The notes under the pieces were generated by a model, which searched no databases, was not told the origin of the DNA, and saw only the letters and a list, made by a program, of their open reading frames with translations. Shown here in pieces: positions 1-7,905 of a stretch of 13,230 nucleotides of DNA. The stretch's first letter is position 1. Each line of letters opens with the position of its first letter. The stretch is from Rhodospirillaceae bacterium (GTDB lineage: Bacteria > Pseudomonadota > Alphaproteobacteria > UBA8366 > GCA-2717185): contig PBDC01000018.1 of NCBI GenBank assembly GCA_002717185.1, positions 59,617 through 72,846 on the forward strand, written 5' to 3'. The translations under genes were made by a program, and so were the position numbers.

Positions 1-620
1 AACGCTTCGCCGATACGACATCGAGTTTGGAACTACCGCGGGTGAACCGGGACCGTCCTTTCATTCTTGTCACGCCAGGCGGCGGCGGCGACGGCGAAGA
101 ATTGGTTGATTGGGTGTTGCGCGCCTACGAACACGATTCGACTTTGCCGTATACGTCCCTGATCGTGCTTGGGCCTTTCATGCAGTCCGAGCGCCGCACA
201 GAATTTATCTCTCGCGCCGGCGCGTTGTCCGATGTCGAGGCGATTACGTTCGACGCTCATATGGAAAGCTTGATGGCGCGCGCCCTGGGGGTAGTGGCAA
301 TGGGTGGCTACAATATTTTCTGCGAAATACTGTCCTTCGATAAGCGTGCTTTGATCGTGCCGCGCACGGTACCGCGCCGAGAGCAGTTGATCCGTGCTAG
401 CCGAGCCGATGAACTGGGGCTGGTCACCATGCTTCGTGGGGATAATGAGCGCCGCGCCGACACCATGGCAACCGCGTTGCGGCAGTTGCCACAACAGCAG
501 AGGCCTTCGGATACAGTCGTGCCTGGGCTTCTGGACGGGCTGGAGAATGTTAATATTCTCACCCGTCGGGCGCTTGAACGGCGGCCAAGTCTCGCTTTGG
601 CGACGCGCCGGCGCGCCTGA
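1..620 (+). CDS. MurG-fold glycosyltransferase (COG4671-like), C-terminal half, 5' truncated
   Basis: The reading frame is open from the window edge (first full codon at position 3) and stops at TGA 618-620, so only about 206 codons of a protein normally near 380-400 residues are visible. A TTG at 27 could be read as a start but lies inside the domain, so I treat the gene as cut by the window. What remains is the nucleotide-sugar-binding half of a GT-B enzyme: a glycine-rich loop VTPGGGGDG (nt 69-95), then VAMGGYNIFCEILSFDKR (about nt 294-347) and PRREQLIRA (about nt 372-398), the pattern of MurG/GT28-like C-terminal domains. It should transfer a sugar from a nucleotide-sugar donor in the cytoplasm; donor and acceptor cannot be read from sequence. 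The C-terminal tail is arginine-rich. The next gene follows after 5 bases. A second member of the same broad family lies at 3566-4723. Confidence 0.8.
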   Translation, partial: RFADTTSSLELPRVNRDRPFILVTPGGGGDGEELVDWVLRAYEHDSTLPYTSLIVLGPFMQSERRTEFISRAGALSDVEAITFDAHMESLMARALGVVAMGGYNIFCEILSFDKRALIVPRTVPRREQLIRASRADELGLVTMLRGDNERRADTMATALRQLPQQQRPSDTVVPGLLDGLENVNILTRRALERRPSLALATRRRA

Positions 621-625
621 CCATC

Positions 626-1852
626 ATGACGGTTTGTGTTGTCGTGAAAGGTTACCCCCGTTTGTCGGAGACGTTTATCGCGCAAGAAATTTTGGCCTTG
701 CAGCAACGCAGTATCGATTTGACCATCGCATCACTCCGTCATCCGACCGATAAGCAGAGCCATTCGATCCATCAGGAGATCAGTGCAGCCGTCAATTACT
801 TGCCGGAATATCTGCATCTCGAGCCGGGCCGAGTTTTTAAGGCTTGGTCGCGGGTACGCAGCAGACCGGGGTATGCAGCGGCCCACGCCGCGTTTCACGC
901 CGATCTGAAACGGGACTGGACGCGCAATCGGATCCGGCGCTTCGGCCAAGCATGCGTCCTGGCGGACGAATTGCCGCCAGGAACGAAATGGCTTTACGCC
1001 CATTTTCTGCATACCCCGGCCTCGGTAGCACGATATGCTTCCTTGATCTGTGAATTGCCTTGGAGTTGTTCCGCCCACGCCAAAGATATTTGGACGACGC
1101 CGCAATGGGAGATCGAGGGGAAGCTGGCCGAACTCGAATGGTTGGTCACGTGTACGGCCTTTGGTGCCAACTATTTGAAAAAATGTGCCCCAGACCCAGA
1201 TATCGTTTCGCTTTTGTATCACGGTCTCGATTTTTCCCGGTTTACGGCGCCTCCTCCTATGAAGCTGGCAGGCAACGGAGATCCTGTGCGGGTTCTTTCG
1301 GTTGGCAGGGCTGTGCCGAAAAAAGGTTATGACGATCTGCTGAATGCGCTGGCGTTGTTGCCAAAGGGGATGAACTGGCAGTTCCGTCATCTCGGTGGTG
1401 GGACTTTGATGGAGACGCTCCAACGGCAAGCTAAGCAATTGGGTTTGAGCGGAAGGATCGAATGGTTGGGTCCACAATCGCAGGAAGCCGTCCTGGCCGC
1501 GTTGCGTGAGGCGGATATCTTTGCCCTGGCAAGCAAGATTGCTGCAGATGGTGATCGGGACGGATTGCCGAACGTTCTTATGGAGGCGCAAAGTCAGGCC
1601 GTGCCAGCCGTTGCCACCAATGTCGCAGGCATCCCGGAACTAATCATCGATGGTGAGACGGGATTGCTGGTGCCGCCGGGTAAACCCGATGCGATGGCAG
1701 CGGCGCTCGCACGCCTGATAGGTAATCCGGAATTGCGGCGATTTCTTGGTCAGGCTGGCTATCATAGGGTACGTAAATGTTTTTCGCTTGAGGCTGGTAT
1801 CGACGCCCTCGCAGCTCGGTTTGGCGTTGCCGATCAGCCTATTGCCACGTGA
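626..1852 (+). CDS. Glycosyltransferase family 4 (GT-B)
   Basis: This 408-residue protein has the layout of a retaining GT4 enzyme. The N-terminal Rossmann half opens with VVVKGYPRLSETFIAQEI (residues 5-22), typical of GT4 proteins resembling colanic-acid or exopolysaccharide transferases. The C-terminal half has SVGRAVPKKGYDDLL (225-239, phosphate-contacting lysines 232/233) and the donor-site block DGLPNVLMEAQSQAVPAVAT (312-331). The usual E-x7-E motif is D312-x7-E320 here, an Asp-first form I recall in part of the family. AGIPELIIDGETGLLVPPG (334-352) is the standard GT4 tail motif. No signal peptide or membrane helix is seen, so it is probably a cytoplasmic or peripheral enzyme adding a sugar to a glycan or lipid-linked acceptor. 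ATG 626 lies 5 bases after the preceding stop with no clear Shine-Dalgarno sequence, suggesting coupled translation. The exact sugar is unknown. Confidence 0.9.
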   Translation: MTVCVVVKGYPRLSETFIAQEILALQQRSIDLTIASLRHPTDKQSHSIHQEISAAVNYLPEYLHLEPGRVFKAWSRVRSRPGYAAAHAAFHADLKRDWTRNRIRRFGQACVLADELPPGTKWLYAHFLHTPASVARYASLICELPWSCSAHAKDIWTTPQWEIEGKLAELEWLVTCTAFGANYLKKCAPDPDIVSLLYHGLDFSRFTAPPPMKLAGNGDPVRVLSVGRAVPKKGYDDLLNALALLPKGMNWQFRHLGGGTLMETLQRQAKQLGLSGRIEWLGPQSQEAVLAALREADIFALASKIAADGDRDGLPNVLMEAQSQAVPAVATNVAGIPELIIDGETGLLVPPGKPDAMAAALARLIGNPELRRFLGQAGYHRVRKCFSLEAGIDALAARFGVADQPIAT

Positions 1853-2976
1853 TGCGGATCGCGTTCTACGCGCCGCTTAAATCACCATATAATCCGGTTC
1901 CATCCGGTGACCGACGCGTTGCACGCCTGCTCCTCGATGTCATGCGTCGCGCGGGACACGAGGTTCGTGTGGCATCACGGTTACGTGCATTCGAAGGTAG
2001 CGGCGATTTACGGCGTCAGGCGCAGATCAAACGTCGGGCTGCTTCGCTGGTGCAGAGGTATGTGCAAATGAATGGCAGAAATCCACCCGATCTTTGGTTC
2101 ACCTATCACCTCTACCACAAGGCACCGGACTGGCTTGGCCCGGCGATCAGCACGGCGTTATCAATCCCGTATATCGTCGCGGAGGCAAGCTTCGCCCCCA
2201 AACAGGTGAACGGGCCGTGGGCTGAAGGTCATGCTCATGTCCACGATGCGGTTCGTGATGCTGCCCGTATCCTCGTGCTGAACCCAAACGATACGGCATG
2301 CTTGCTGCCCTTGTTGGACGATCCGGGGCAACTTGTCAGGGTTCCCCCTTTTATCGAAATGCGCTCGGCTCGCCAGGCAGGCTTTGATCGACGATTGCAG
2401 CGCGCAGACTTTGCTGCGCTTTACAACCTTGATCCGAATACCCTCTGGGTTGCGGTCGTTGCCATGATGCGACCTGGCGACAAATTGGAATCTTATAGAA
2501 TACTCGCCCGTGCCAAGCGGCAGCTTTCCGATCTGCCGTTGACCTGGCTCGTTGCCGGTGATGGGCCGGCGCGCAACGACGTCAAAGCCGCGCTGGGATT
2601 ACACAACACCGTATTTCTTGGGGCGCAGGATGCGCGAGGAATTGACTTACTGCATGGCACAGCGGATCTCGTCGTTTGGCCGGCTCACCGCGAAGCATTT
2701 GGAATGGCACTACTGGAAGCCCAAGCGGCAGGTATTCCGGTTGTTGCGGGGGCATCGCCGGGTGTCGCGCAAATTGTTTCCCATGGCAAGACCGGCCTGT
2801 TGACGCCGACGGGCGACGACACGATGCTGGCGAGCGCTGTGCGGCGGCTTGTGGAAGACCAGTCTTTGCGAGAACGAATGGGAGTGGCGGCGATGAAAAA
2901 GGCGGAACGGTTTCACGCAATAGGAGCGGCGACGCAACAGATCGACCGCGTCCTGCGGGAGGCTGTGACTAGATGA
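1852..2976 (+). CDS. Glycosyltransferase, GT-B fold (GT4-like)
   Basis: The protein has 374 residues from ATG 1852, or 375 from GTG 1849. ATG 1852 shares one base with the previous stop (TGATG); GTG 1849 would give a 4-base GTGA overlap like the ATGA junctions in this operon, so either start is possible. The N-terminal half starts MRIAFYAPLKSP and carries a flexible basic stretch (about 45-70). The C-terminal half has VAMMRPGDKLESYRIL (about 204-219), VAGDGPARNDV (about 235-245) and the classic E-x7-E motif EAFGMALLE (E281 and E289), followed by AAGIPVVAGASPGVAQIV and GKTGLLTPTGDD. This supports a cytoplasmic retaining nucleotide-sugar transferase. It sits between another GT4 enzyme and a histidine phosphatase, pointing to successive steps on one glycan. 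The substrate cannot be assigned from sequence. Confidence 0.88.
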   Translation: MRIAFYAPLKSPYNPVPSGDRRVARLLLDVMRRAGHEVRVASRLRAFEGSGDLRRQAQIKRRAASLVQRYVQMNGRNPPDLWFTYHLYHKAPDWLGPAISTALSIPYIVAEASFAPKQVNGPWAEGHAHVHDAVRDAARILVLNPNDTACLLPLLDDPGQLVRVPPFIEMRSARQAGFDRRLQRADFAALYNLDPNTLWVAVVAMMRPGDKLESYRILARAKRQLSDLPLTWLVAGDGPARNDVKAALGLHNTVFLGAQDARGIDLLHGTADLVVWPAHREAFGMALLEAQAAGIPVVAGASPGVAQIVSHGKTGLLTPTGDDTMLASAVRRLVEDQSLRERMGVAAMKKAERFHAIGAATQQIDRVLREAVTR

Positions 2977-3569
2977 CCATAATCGCGCTAATTCGGCATG
3001 GCCCGACGGAATGGAACGAGACTGGTCTCGTTCAGGGCAGAAGCGATATTCCGCTGAGCAAGAACGGCCGATGGAAGGTAGGTTCCTGGTCGGTTCCGGT
3101 CGAGATCGCTGAATTCGATTGGGTTTCCAGTCCGCTGATCCGGGCGATGGAGACAGCGCAGATCTTGACTGGGCGGTCCGAACCGACCGACGATCGGTTG
3201 GTCGAAATGAATTGGTCGGAGTGGGAAGGCATGGCACTACCGGACCTGAGGTCCCGGCTCGGCAACCTTATGACGGCCTGGGAGGCTGACGGGCTCGATT
3301 TCCGCGCCCCCGATGGCGAGAGCCCGCGTGAAGTTCAGGAGCGTCTGCGCCCATTCCTCGCCGAACGGGCCGCCGCAGGTCGCGATACGGTTATCGTCTG
3401 CCACAAAGGTGTCATCCGTGCACTCTATGCGATGGCAGTATCCTGGGACATGACCGATAAAGCGCCCGACAAGTTGCACGACGACTGTACCCATCTGTTC
3501 TCGCTGGCGGCGGATGGGATGCCGACGCCGCATCGTCTAAACTTATCACTCGTCGAAAAGGACGGATGA
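2973..3569 (+). CDS. Histidine phosphatase family protein (phosphoglycerate-mutase-like)
   Basis: This 198-residue protein has the full branch-1/2 histidine phosphatase set: the RHG motif at residues 8-10 (phospho-accepting His9), R57 in SSPLIRAMETA, the acid E78 in LVEMNWSEWEG, and the second catalytic histidine H144 in VCHKGVIRAL. These enzymes form a phosphohistidine intermediate and usually remove phosphate from small molecules; relatives include cofactor-dependent phosphoglycerate mutase, alpha-ribazole phosphatase and sugar-phosphate phosphatases. The length is that of a single-domain phosphatase, and the site between two glycosyltransferases makes a glycolytic mutase unlikely. I infer dephosphorylation of a phosphosugar or phosphorylated glycan intermediate. 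It starts within the preceding stop (ATGA at 2973-2976) and ends in another ATGA overlap with the next gene. No signal peptide is seen, so it should be cytoplasmic. Confidence 0.88.
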   Translation: MTIIALIRHGPTEWNETGLVQGRSDIPLSKNGRWKVGSWSVPVEIAEFDWVSSPLIRAMETAQILTGRSEPTDDRLVEMNWSEWEGMALPDLRSRLGNLMTAWEADGLDFRAPDGESPREVQERLRPFLAERAAAGRDTVIVCHKGVIRALYAMAVSWDMTDKAPDKLHDDCTHLFSLAADGMPTPHRLNLSLVEKDG

Positions 3570-4723
3570 ACCGACATTCCGCGCCGCGTGTTTTTTTCTA
3601 TGTCCAGCACCTGCTTGGTATCGGACATCAGGCACGCGCAGCCGCGATCACGCGCGCTATGTGTCGCCAGGGCTTGGATGTCATTTATGTTAGCGGTGGG
3701 TTAGCGGAGATCAGTTTCAATCTCGGTGGCGCAACGGTCGTCCAATTACCACCGGCCCGAGCCGCTGATGCAACCTTCGGTACTTTGTTGGATGCTGATG
3801 GAAAATTGGTTGATGTGGCCTGGGAAGCTGCTCGGTGTGATACCCTGTTGGATGCGTTCGAGCGGGCACAACCGGACGCTCTTCTCATCGAGAGCTTTCC
3901 GTTTGGTCGTCGCCGCTTTCGCTTTGAGCTGCTGCCCTTGTTGGAAAAGGTTGCTGGCCTAGTGCCGGTTGCGGCGTCCGTTCGGGATATTCTGGTCACC
4001 AAAGACGATCCGAAACGTACGCAATGGGTTGTCGATACGGTTAATGCGTTTTTTGACACTGTGATCGTTCATGGCGATCCGCGGGTTATCACGTTGGATG
4101 TCACTTTCCCAGGGGCGGATGCCATTGGTGACCTGGTCCGGTACTCCGGTTATGTAGCATCCGAAACAAAGTTGGATACAGAGAGCAGGCGAGCCGGAGT
4201 CGTAGTGTCTGCGGGCGGAGGGGCAGTTGGCGGATCGCTGTTGCGTGCATCGCTGGCGTCAAGGCCTTTTTCCCGCCTCTCGCGTGCACCTTGGCGATTA
4301 ATTACTGGTCCGAACCTGCCAAAATCGGACAAAATGATGTTAAAAAAGACGCGAGGTGTGACAATTGAAACATACGTAGAAAATTTTAACGAAATTTTAA
4401 GCAATGCAGCGGTATCTGTGAGTCAAGCAGGGTACAACACGGTTATGGATTTGATGGTAAGCCGTACGAAGTCTGTTCTGGTCCCGTTCAGCCAATATGG
4501 CGAGACCGAGCAATCAGTACGCGCCGCCCTTTTGGCGCGCCGCGGTCTCTTTCAAGTTCTACCGGAAGGAGATCTCACTCCGAATTCGTTAGGCCAAGCG
4601 ATCGATGCTGCATATGACGGACCAGCGCCGCATCCATCCGGTATGGATCTCGACGGTGCCGCAACGACAGCGCGGATCATGAGTGAACTTGCAACTGGCC
4701 GCCCGAATTCGGGTCGCCTATAA
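3566..4723 (+). CDS. MurG-fold glycosyltransferase (COG4671-like), full length
   Basis: This 385-residue GT-B protein has the two halves of a MurG/GT28-like enzyme. The N-terminal half has LLGIGHQARAAAITRAM (residues 17-32), matching the conserved glycine-histidine loop of the acceptor domain. The C-terminal half has VVVSAGGGAVGGSLL (212-226, nucleotide-sugar loop), VSVSQAGYNTVMDLM (283-297) and PFSQYGETEQSVRAALLARRG (307-327), where MurG-like proteins contact the donor. It is predicted to be cytoplasmic or peripheral to the membrane. It looks like a distant paralogue of the truncated gene at the window start (shared GGG loop, GYN block and EQ-x-x-RA block), but aligned stretches differ enough that separate substrates are likely. 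It starts at the ATGA overlap 3566-3569. The coding sequence has a T7 run near its start and an AT-rich patch (about 4316-4405). Donor and acceptor are unknown. Confidence 0.82.
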   Translation: MNRHSAPRVFFYVQHLLGIGHQARAAAITRAMCRQGLDVIYVSGGLAEISFNLGGATVVQLPPARAADATFGTLLDADGKLVDVAWEAARCDTLLDAFERAQPDALLIESFPFGRRRFRFELLPLLEKVAGLVPVAASVRDILVTKDDPKRTQWVVDTVNAFFDTVIVHGDPRVITLDVTFPGADAIGDLVRYSGYVASETKLDTESRRAGVVVSAGGGAVGGSLLRASLASRPFSRLSRAPWRLITGPNLPKSDKMMLKKTRGVTIETYVENFNEILSNAAVSVSQAGYNTVMDLMVSRTKSVLVPFSQYGETEQSVRAALLARRGLFQVLPEGDLTPNSLGQAIDAAYDGPAPHPSGMDLDGAATTARIMSELATGRPNSGRL

Positions 4724-4745
4724 AATATTAACCATCGTAGTGGCC

Positions 4746-5516
4746 ATGTGCGAACATACCATTTTGGGTTGGACGGAACTGGAAGACGAGCTTGAAGCAT
4801 GGCGTGCGTCGGAAACTTGCGCGACCTTCTGGTGGCGTGACGATGACGCCACGCGACCTGGCCCAAAACTTGACCGTTTGATAGAAACCGCTGCAGGTGT
4901 ACCTGTCGCGCTTGCAGTGATCCCGGCTCAAGCGACGGACGATTTATTCTACTGGGTTCATCGACAAACTGGCATAAGTGTGCTCCAGCACGGTTATACA
5001 CATATCAGCCACGCACCAGCTGGCGCTAAAAAGTCTGAATTTTGCGATGATCGTCCGCTTTCGGAAATGCTTACAGAAATATGCTCGGGCCGCGCGCTGT
5101 TGAACTCTCTGTTCGGCAATCATTTTCTTCCGGTTTTCGTTCCGCCCTGGAATCGGCATTCCATAACTCTCACTGGCTCCTTGCAGGCTCAGGGATTCCT
5201 GGGGCTATCAGCTTCTGGCCCGCGCCGAAGGGATAGGGCAATTCCAATTCAGAACTGCCACGCTGATCCAATAGCATGGCGTGGCAACCGCGGGTTCGTT
5301 GGTGAAAGTGTAATTTTGGGTCAAATAATCGGTCACCTGTCGGCACGGCGAACGGGCCAAGTTGATGCAATGGAAGCGACCGGGCTGCTGACGCACCACA
5401 GCGATCACGATGGTGCGGGCTGGCATTTCTTGTCCGATTTCGTTCGTGTGATTTCTGAACATCCTGCCGCCAGCTGGATTTCCACAGAAATGGCTTTTTC
5501 GAGTACCCGGCAATGA
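4746..5516 (+). CDS. Polysaccharide deacetylase family protein (NodB-like, probably cytoplasmic)
   Basis: From ATG 4746 the protein has 256 residues and contains the carbohydrate esterase 4 landmarks in order: WWRDDDA (29-35, catalytic base and metal-binding Asp within D32-D34), HGYTH (82-86, the H-x3-H metal ligands), VPPWNRH (132-138, catalytic-groove motif 3) and LLTHHSDHD (about 214-222, late His motif). Such enzymes remove acetyl groups from N-acetylated sugars using a divalent metal. The frame stays open upstream to GTG 4683, which would overlap the previous gene by 41 bases and add a short weakly hydrophobic leader (ILTIVVAM) after basic residues. I prefer ATG 4746 because the conserved region begins soon after it and the gap becomes 22 bases. 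Without an export signal it would act in the cytoplasm, on a nucleotide sugar, lipid-linked or soluble glycan. It ends in an ATGA overlap with the next gene. Confidence 0.82.
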   Translation: MCEHTILGWTELEDELEAWRASETCATFWWRDDDATRPGPKLDRLIETAAGVPVALAVIPAQATDDLFYWVHRQTGISVLQHGYTHISHAPAGAKKSEFCDDRPLSEMLTEICSGRALLNSLFGNHFLPVFVPPWNRHSITLTGSLQAQGFLGLSASGPRRRDRAIPIQNCHADPIAWRGNRGFVGESVILGQIIGHLSARRTGQVDAMEATGLLTHHSDHDGAGWHFLSDFVRVISEHPAASWISTEMAFSSTRQ

Positions 5517-6016
5517 CGCATAGCTATCCTTTGACAAGCCTCTACGGTGATTATCTGCGCACGCTCATCGGTCTCGTATTTTTGGGCGTCCCGTTCTATT
5601 TTGCGTTGGGTAATCTGTTCATGACGATCGTGTTTGGCAGCCTGACACTCCTGTTCGTGATCTTTGGTGTCCGCACCGGTATCCGTCATGTCATTACAAT
5701 CGAAACCTCTCAGCAAGGAATTGCTTCAGTTGGCCCTATGGGCAAGCGCATCGCATGGAGTGACATTGCTAAAATCGATCTGAAATATTTTTCGACCAGC
5801 CGTGACAAAAAAAGTAAGGATGGCTGGATGCAAATGAAAATTTGTGATGCGTCGCGTTGCCTTAAGATGGAATCCAACCTGGAGGGGTTCGAACAAATTG
5901 TTTCGCAGGCCGCTACGGCTGCATTTCGAAATGGCGCCGTGATGAGCGAGACGACGGTGGAGAACTTAACGGCTATGGGCGTCACCGTGGATTTGCCGGA
6001 TGAAGGTGACGGATGA
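5513..6016 (+). CDS. Small membrane protein with two N-terminal helices and a possible PH-like domain
   Basis: I do not recognise a named family for this 167-residue protein. It has two adjacent hydrophobic segments (about residues 16-33 and 35-53) with a very short turn, so N- and C-termini probably lie on the same, cytoplasmic side. A soluble segment of about 110 residues follows, containing an alternating polar/hydrophobic strand pattern: VITIETSQQGI, then KRIAWSDIAKIDLKYF, then a charged loop SRDKKSKDGW, then MQMKICDASRCLKMES and a helix-like LEGFEQIVSQAATAAF. The 'I-x-W-x-D-I' strand followed by a terminal helix resembles bacterial PH (DUF-type) domains, but this is pattern-based only. 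It is joined by ATGA overlaps to both the deacetylase upstream and the ABC ATPase downstream, so it physically bridges the glycan half and the transport half of the operon. A scaffolding or membrane-recruiting role is a guess. Confidence 0.75.
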   Translation: MTHSYPLTSLYGDYLRTLIGLVFLGVPFYFALGNLFMTIVFGSLTLLFVIFGVRTGIRHVITIETSQQGIASVGPMGKRIAWSDIAKIDLKYFSTSRDKKSKDGWMQMKICDASRCLKMESNLEGFEQIVSQAATAAFRNGAVMSETTVENLTAMGVTVDLPDEGDG

Positions 6017-7905
6017 CCGAGAACCTGCTTTCTATAGAGGATTTGCAAGTTCATTTCGATCTTCCTGAAGGTCAAATCGAAGCGGTGCGGGGCGTTTCCT
6101 TCCGTATCCGTCCGGGATCGACCGTCGCCCTTGTCGGCGAATCCGGTTCGGGTAAATCGGTCGTATCACAGGCTATCATGGGCATTCTGCCAAAAGCGGC
6201 ACGGATTGGCGGTGGCCGTATCGATTTCCACAACAGGGCGGGTGGTGCCGCGCCCGTCAATATTGCGTCTCTCGACCCCGGTAGTACCGGAATGCGAGCT
6301 ATCCGAGGCGACCAAATATCAATTATATTCCAGGAGCCTATGACCTCACTATCGCCGCTCCACACGATCGGCGACCAAATCAGCGAAGCTTTGCACTTGC
6401 ACCGTAATTGCTCAAAGGCGGAAGGACTGGAGCTGACCGAGGAGATGCTGCGGCTAGTCGGATTTCCGGACCCGGTTCGGGCATTGAGAACCTATCCGTT
6501 CGAATTGTCCGGCGGTTTGCGGCAACGCTCGATGATCGCCATGGCGCTGATCTGCCGGCCAGGCCTCTTGATCGCCGACGAGCCGACAACGGCGCTCGAC
6601 GTCACCATCCAGGCACAAATCCTGAAATTAATCGTGGATCTGCAGGCCGAACTCGGCATGGCGGTGCTGATTATCACGCATGATCTGGGCGTGGTAGCCA
6701 ACATGGCCGACGAAATTGTTGTCATGTATCACGGCGAGGTCATGGAATCGGGGACCCTCGACCACATTTTCCGCGACCCGCAGCACCCATACCTTAAGGC
6801 CTTGCAACATGCCGTGCCACGCTTTGACATGGCACCCGGCGAGCGGTTGGTGCCGATCCGCGCGATCGAACCGACGCGTGGATTTCTGCACGCCGAAAAG
6901 GAACCTTGGCCGGAAGGGGCTGACGATGCTGGACCAATTCTGAAGGTCGAGGATCTGCACAAGGCCTTCACGATACGCAAAGGCGGTTGGTTTGGCGGTG
7001 GCGACGACAGTAAGGTGGTTGCCGTTGATAGTGTGAGTTTCGATGTCCATCGTGGCGAGACGCTTGGCCTGGTCGGCGAGAGTGGTTGCGGCAAGACGAC
7101 CTTGTCGAAAATGCTGATGCGGGCCATCACACCCGACCGGGGCGCAGTAACCTTCAACGACCGTGGCCAACTGCGCGACGTGCTGGCGCTCACCCAGGAA
7201 GAACTGATCCCCTTCCGCCGTAAGCTGCAGTTCATGTTCCAGGATCCCTATGGGTCGCTCAATCCGCGGATGACGGTGTTTGATATCATCACCGAACCTT
7301 TGGTAATCCACGATGTCGGCACCCCGGAGACCAGACGAAAATACGCTCGTGAACTGATGGACTTGGTTGGCCTCGATGTAAGGCATTTGAGCCGGTATCC
7401 GCACAGTTTCTCCGGCGGACAGCGGCAGCGTATCGGGATCTCTCGTGCACTTGCTCTGCAACCCGACATGCTGATTTGTGATGAGCCGGTCTCGGCGCTC
7501 GACGTTTCGGTGCAGGCGCAAATTTTGAACTTACTGAATGATTTGCAAAAGGAATTGGGCCTCACTTATCTGTTTATCTCGCATAATCTTGCGGTCGTCG
7601 ACTATATCGCCGACCGGATTGCGGTGATGTGCCGCGGTCATCTGGTTGAAACCGCGCGCAGCGAAGATATTTTCAAGAATCCGATTCATCCGTACACGTG
7701 CGCCTTGCTGCGCGCTGTTCCGGAGCCTAATCCGGACCGGCCCTTAGCTTTTTCAATGATTTTGGAAGATCGCGCCTCTGAACCTGCGGAGTGGCCGCAT
7801 CCATTCGCTGACAATGAGGGCGTTAGGCCCATTATGCGAGAGGTGAGCAACGGTCACGCGGTGCGCGTGCTTCCGGATGCCGATTTGGGGCTCTGGATGT
7901 CATGA
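6013..7905 (+). CDS. Peptide/oligosaccharide-type ABC transporter, fused double ATP-binding protein
   Basis: This 630-residue protein joins two Opp/Dpp-type ATPases in one chain, like YejF-type proteins. Domain 1: Walker A GESGSGKS (42-49), Q-loop Q107 in [12 protein letters not shown], signature LSGGLRQR (165-172), Walker B LLIADE (185-190), H-loop H223. Domain 2: Walker A GESGCGKT (355-362), Q410 in [12 protein letters not shown], signature FSGGQRQR (466-473), Walker B MLICDE (486-491), H524. Both sites look catalytically intact. Each half ends with the HPY-containing extension of this subfamily ([13 protein letters not shown] and [13 protein letters not shown]). The cysteine-rich cluster present after HPY in many Dpp/Opp ATPases is missing. 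It powers the two permeases encoded downstream at the inner membrane. It precedes the binding-protein gene, unlike the common order with the ATPase last. ATGA overlaps link it to both neighbours. Confidence 0.95.
   Translation: MTENLLSIEDLQVHFDLPEGQIEAVRGVSFRIRPGSTVALVGESGSGKSVVSQAIMGILPKAARIGGGRIDFHNRAGGAAPVNIASLDPGSTGMRAIRGDQISIIFQEPMTSLSPLHTIGDQISEALHLHRNCSKAEGLELTEEMLRLVGFPDPVRALRTYPFELSGGLRQRSMIAMALICRPGLLIADEPTTALDVTIQAQILKLIVDLQAELGMAVLIITHDLGVVANMADEIVVMYHGEVMESGTLDHIFRDPQHPYLKALQHAVPRFDMAPGERLVPIRAIEPTRGFLHAEKEPWPEGADDAGPILKVEDLHKAFTIRKGGWFGGGDDSKVVAVDSVSFDVHRGETLGLVGESGCGKTTLSKMLMRAITPDRGAVTFNDRGQLRDVLALTQEELIPFRRKLQFMFQDPYGSLNPRMTVFDIITEPLVIHDVGTPETRRKYARELMDLVGLDVRHLSRYPHSFSGGQRQRIGISRALALQPDMLICDEPVSALDVSVQAQILNLLNDLQKELGLTYLFISHNLAVVDYIADRIAVMCRGHLVETARSEDIFKNPIHPYTCALLRAVPEPNPDRPLAFSMILEDRASEPAEWPHPFADNEGVRPIMREVSNGHAVRVLPDADLGLWMS

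Noticed and set aside
27..620. TTG at 27 as the true start of a 197-residue protein
   Set aside because: The frame is open to the window edge and the visible part is only the C-terminal half of a GT-B enzyme, so truncation by the window is the simpler reading.
731..1591. Minus-strand open frame of 286 codons opposite the first GT4 gene
   Set aside because: It is a shadow of a complete glycosyltransferase, with low-complexity Arg/Gln-rich translation and no motif.
4689..4726. TTGCAA followed by TATAAAAT as an internal promoter for the deacetylase gene
   Set aside because: The spacer is about 24 bases, well beyond the usual 16-18, and the boxes lie within a coding sequence.
6628..7521. Minus-strand open frame of 297 codons opposite the double ATPase
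   Set aside because: The sense strand encodes intact Walker, signature and H-loop motifs over the same bases; the antisense translation shows no domain or ribosome-binding site.
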